From positions 30,780,427-30,840,426 of the forward strand of contig OX442315.1 in NCBI GenBank assembly GCA_949358305.1: a DNA stretch of 60,000 nucleotides, given 5' to 3'. Made by a program: the position numbers and the translations under genes. Of the stretch, positions 55,483-60,000 are shown in pieces. This stretch comes from Strigamia acuminata. Its lineage: Eukaryota; Arthropoda; Chilopoda; Geophilomorpha; Linotaeniidae. Within the stretch, counting starts at the first letter, position 1; each line of letters opens with the position of its first letter. The notes under the pieces are model-generated. The model did not search any database. It had not been told where the DNA came from and was given only the letters and a program-made list of their open reading frames with translations.

Positions 55483-58400
55483 TATATTTAACAAGACAGG
55501 AAAATTACCCATCATTTCTATTGTCGAATTGATGTATAAATTATACAAAAAAAATAACTTAGAAACTTTAAAAGTAAATATAACTCAGAGGATATGTTTG
55601 GATACTGTTTAACTATTTATGAGTTTGTAAATATGTCTGGTATAAATGATTTGGGCACAACAGAACAGGACATAATGTCAGAAACCAAGTTTGCTAGATC
55701 ATAAAATTCATAATAAAAAAATGCAGAAATGCAAAAATGCAGAAATGCCACGTGTGCAATTTCAAGAACTCGTGTCCAGGAAGTATTTTGTAATTTGTAA
55801 TTTGCTTCTAAGAAGAGATATATGACGGCTAAATAATAATTTAAAAAAAAAAAGCTTCGATCCTTTATACATTAAATTAATTGTTTCATTGATTTCACAA
55901 TTTCAATTTCAAAAACTTAGCAACATTTGATTTCCCTGAAAATAAATATTTGATTTCGTTATTGCCAACTATATTCTCAACATTCCAAAGATATTAAAAA
56001 GTGCATCCAATCCGCAACTGCCACGATGAATCATGAAATCTATCTCTATTGTGCCTTTTCTTTTGGGTGATTGATGCAATGTTTTTTAAAATAATCAAAA
56101 AATACTTGCATGGAAATTTGATCTCTTTTCTAACTTCCAAGCCAGAATTTAACTTACCACATTGCCCATAGCGGTCATTTTCGGTCTTAACATTGCCATT
56201 GCGCATTTGGTTGACAAATCAATACGCGCATTCATAAATGACATTGAAAATGAAGAAAAGGAAAAGTGAATTCTCTTTTAGAGAAATGAACGTACCTAAT
56301 GAAAACATACTTCTTAGTCTTCTACAAGTGAAAATTGATGGAAGTAAAGAGGTAAAATGTCAGTCACATTCTGCTTGAAAGCAAACCAATTGTCATTAAG
56401 ATTTTTCAATATTTGCTGTCTAATGCACTTCATTTTTCAAAGATTAAACGCAGCTAACGTTTTCCCAGAATTTTGCTGTTGTTTGATTCCTGCGTAGCAG
56501 AATTTCATTTCTTTTATGATTTTTTTTCTTTTCTTTTTCATTTCAAGATGGAAAAATACACTTTACGATATTAAGATAAATTTTTAGTATTTCACCGACT
56601 TACAGAAAATTTCTAATTCGATTAAACACAAATAGAATTGACACTAATTTGTTTTTTCGTAAACTTAATTTAATTCTAGGTTCTGCGTGTTTACAACATA
56701 GAAATTACTGTAAATCCATATTAAACTCCTGTCCCATCAATCAATAAGCAAAAAAAGTCGTAAAGATATAGGTCAATGTCTCGTACAAAACATGTTCATA
56801 ATTCACACATGCTTAAGCAGTTAAAAAGTACTTAAAAGGATTGCGGCCCCTATAAACAGCCAATAAACTTCTTGCTGAGATTGGAATGGATCGAAAAGCT
56901 CTCAGTGCGACCGTGAAAACTGACAAAAATGTCAAAAAAGCTTTTTTCTCAATGGCTTCAAATCAAATTACCGAGATAATCAGGACAAGCAGCTCGACAA
57001 CCACAAACCGCAACTTTTACTAACTTTTCCCTTCTATTTTAATCGTCATTACAAACTCAGTGACAAAACACTAGAAACCAATCTAAAAACCCAGAAATTC
57101 AAACCGCAGTCTAAATATCCACAGTGAGATTGCAAAAGAAAGTAAAAATGAAACAAACCGCTTTTAAATGTTATACCATCTGGAAAAATACCGGTACATT
57201 TTTATTTTTTTTAATACCATCAACTAAACTTATTTTGAGAGCCAGAGTTTTATTGCAAGACGTTTGGCTAGAGTAGAGTGGAAAAACCGTATGTTGCTAG
57301 CTGGATGAGTACATTCCAACAACAGCTTTATAACTCATAAAAACAACGGATTACTCCTCCCGAGCCTCATTGTTCATAACCGTTGCCTGTCATCTTTTCG
57401 CTATTTGATCATTAAAGTTCGCCTTTGACACCTTACTCAGCTAAGTGGCCACTGTAGCACAGGATCATTAAATAGAGATATAAGATGGGATTTTCTTTGA
57501 AATCAAACCTTAGAGGAAGAGTTGTCAATGTCAAGAGATATGGTAAAGGCTGTTGTGCAATAGCAGTAAATTTTTTTATTTTTATTTTATTTTTATAACT
57601 CAAAATTTTTCATCTGAACGTTTTGTATGTATCGAATATTGTCCCCGTCCTGTCACTTAATATTGCATTCATCTTGTCTAGGTGTACAGCGTTTGGCAGG
57701 ACTCCTGCATTTTAAAGTCTTTACGTACTTCAATGTCCCTTTTTTTTTTTTTTTTTTAGGTTTTCTTCTACAGTAACTCATTTAAATTTAGTTTCTTTTT
57801 AAGTTTTACTTTTAATCTAGGATTATATGTAAATAATTACTTGTAAAGTATATTGATTTTATGCAAAAACTTTTACATTCGAATCTAAAACAAAACGGGG
57901 AAAAAAAAGCAAGATTCTCGAAAGATTATTCTGAAATAATCCTTTGATTTGACAAATAAACACAGAGGAATTTTGTATTTTATACTGGAAAGGAAATGTG
58001 AAAAATTTGCATTTACTCTTCACAAACTTCGTAAAAAAAAGGAAATGACAAATAAACAGTTTAGACACTCAAGATTAAGATGTTATTATTCTACGATTGA
58101 CGTATTACTTTTAAAGCACAAAGTGGTTTAAATAATTGTGATTTACCGGTACAATTTAAATTGAGAATCGAAGCTAGAAATTTGACGCACAAAACATGCA
58201 AGTTTTCAAAACCCACATAAATCATAACCCTGTTTAATAATAAATTATTAAATTTGGCACTTCCACAAGTCGTAAATTTCTTTTAAAGCATATCACAATA
58301 TCCACAAACCAAGAAAGAAAATGTTAAAAAATTATAAAATATTCATAATTTATTTTTAAAGCCTTCCCATTTCTTAACCTATATAATATTTCCAGTTCAT

Positions 58401-59388
58401 AAAGGTGTGCAAGGTTCATGTGCTGGTACTCCTTAAACTGCATAAACCCAAACTTTAAAAGTGACTAAACTTTGCTTGGCATACTCTTTTGTCTGCAAAT
58501 GCATTCACGATCCCATTACTGCGGCAGTGAATGACGCAGTCAAAACCAGTCATCGGTTGCACTTCGGGCAGTACTCTCCTGTTTTTGATTCATACCATCA
58601 ACGCAAACTTGTAATTTAGCGTGTAAATTTAGTCTTAATTTCAGTATTTATCACTCAGTATACCTAGAAAATTTTACCGTTCTCTCTGGAGCTATAACTT
58701 GAAGCTGAGGGTTAAAATAAAAAAGAAAAGAAACGAGTCTGAAGTCAAACATCATCACCGAGTCAATCTAAACCTAGATTTAAGTCTGACCGATGTTCTA
58801 TCGAATTTGACATCAAATTCAGCTCATCTTGTTGAATCCAGTTAAGTCTAAACCAATAATACAGTATCTTCAATTTGTATACTTTCAAAACCAATTCATC
58901 AATGTTTTCTGCCAAACTCTTTTTCGTTTGTGTTTAAAATTGCAAAAGCAATCAAAAAATGTAAGTGCACTTCGGTGTTCCGTGACACACCGTTTCCCAT
59001 TTGTGCTGCAGTCTTTGCTCCTTAAAATGACAAATTTCTGTATAAAAGCTAATAAACTGTAAATAAATTCCCTAACAACGACTGCCAGACTTGTTACATA
59101 TCCCTATCTAACTAAATAATGTTTGCCCGCTAGGCTCCTTGCAAACACAATAAGGTTCTTCCAATATACAGAACAAATTTTAAACTAAATACGTTGAACA
59201 CACAAAGAAAAGTAAATAAAAATTTGCCCTTGTTCTTGCTGCAATTTTGATCCGAGTAAGGTAATTTCCTCGATGCGCCAATTCGTTCTTATATGAGTTG
59301 CGAATTTACCCACCACTTTGCAATTTCCTTCGCATTAGCTTTGACTGCCGTATAGTTGCTGCTGATGCACTAGATTTGGCGTCAATAG
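55483..59388. other. A+T-rich spacer
   Basis: No gene was recognised. Poly-A/T tracts occur, including a T run near 57739-57758. Confidence 0.35.
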
Positions 59389-59470
59389 TAATTTAATTAA
59401 TCCAATTATCATTAATATCTAATGTCGCTTTATTGTAATTTTATTAATGCAATTATCATTAATATCTAAT
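59389..59470. repeat. Imperfect two-copy tandem repeat, 47-bp period
   Basis: Units carrying CAATTATCATTAATATCTAA start at 59389 and 59436, with a few differences in their first third. Confidence 0.75.
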
Positions 59471-60000
59471 ACCCAATTTCGCAGTAATTGAATTTATACG
59501 TATATGCCAATATTTTAATCTCATTTAGTCAATTCAGTTCCTTATTGCATTGCAATATTATGGTAAAATTCTACCATTCCTTCGACCATAAATATCATAC
59601 TCTGACTGTGCGACCCCTCTCAACCTCCGTCGAAGAATTGTTTCTGCACCTGTGTAAGATGCGTTTCAAAATTACAAAGGAAGGAAACCAGGAAAGGTGG
59701 CTTCCTGGCAAAACTATTCAAATATTCTATCACTATTTATTTTATTATATTTCCTGTTTAATCCTAAATGGGCATCCAAATTAACATCATTATCATTTTG
59801 AAACGTGCCTTAGTTTTGTTGCTCAGTATTGCCATTTTTCTTTATTTCCGTTTTACTTTTTGTTTATTATTTTTAAAAAAAAAAAAATTTACAGAGGGAC
59901 ATAGTAGTTACTATGCCGCTAAGTAGAACTACATCCCGACAGGAGTAGTGCTAGTAATTGTTGTTTTCATTTTTTGGTGTGTTTGCTACCAGTATTAGTC
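59471..60000. other. Right edge of the window
   Basis: A 98-codon plus frame (59488-59784) includes VRPLSTSVEELFLHLCKMRF and KEGNQERWLPGKT. Its middle is coding-like, but there is no acceptor, donor or family match. The end of the window is A+T-rich. Confidence 0.25.

Noticed and set aside
54672-55612. Two similar 64- and 92-codon frames sharing KVKFDNFIGLLSPNFLYD
   Set aside because: They are mirror images forced by the inverted arms of the foldback element, with no start or domain evidence.
59488-59784. 98-codon plus frame at the right edge
   Set aside because: Coding-like in the middle only, without splice or family support. Listed as an edge remark, not as a gene.

Overview
This is nuclear DNA from an animal, most likely an insect and perhaps a beetle (organism call inferred). 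It is strongly A+T-rich. Coding exons are split by introns of about 45-110 bp with GT/AG ends. The genes are conserved single-copy metazoan genes, and the repeats are typical of arthropods: a TTAA-flanked piggyBac-type MITE, a pogo/Tigger-like MITE, a foldback element starting CAGGGTGTCC, tRNA-headed SINE-like units and a solo LTR. No bacterial operon, CRISPR array or intact tRNA gene was seen.

Layout. (1) 1-24.9 kb is gene-poor. Its one certain coding element is a 24-codon minus-strand exon at 3575-3646 that matches exon 2 of NOS1AP (CAPON), the start of its PTB domain. The rest is repeats plus a few candidate exons and small or broken open frames. (2) 24.9-38.7 kb is a compact gene cluster: TSEN15 (+), PKN (-), HMCES (+), NELFE (-), QTRT2 (+). 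Every exon was placed by joining splice sites with matching phase, and each of these five proteins reads without a lesion from ATG to stop. PKN/HMCES and NELFE/QTRT2 are divergent pairs with short shared promoters; TSEN15/PKN and HMCES/NELFE are convergent. (3) 39.7-45.6 kb holds the last five exons of a COLGALT-type procollagen galactosyltransferase (-), ending in the KDEL-like tetrapeptide HTEL. (4) 45.6-60 kb is either its long 5' intron or intergenic DNA. It holds the foldback element, a tRNA-like repeat, a GC-rich block that looks like a 5' noncoding exon, and little else.

Functions. The cluster is housekeeping: tRNA intron splicing (TSEN15), Rho-effector kinase signalling (PKN), abasic-site DNA-protein crosslinking (HMCES), Pol II pausing (NELFE), queuosine tRNA modification (QTRT2) and collagen glycosylation in the ER (COLGALT). 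They share no pathway; their closeness is best explained by compaction and shared promoters. The most interesting points are the isoform potential of PKN (a separate 317-codon first exon with a Cys/His motif, a 39-nt cassette exon and a NAGNAG acceptor), a 48-codon candidate microprotein gene at 13.3 kb, minus-strand frames broken by stops at 11.5, 24.1 and 43.7 kb, and the foldback element. I did not find a clearly new multi-gene system.
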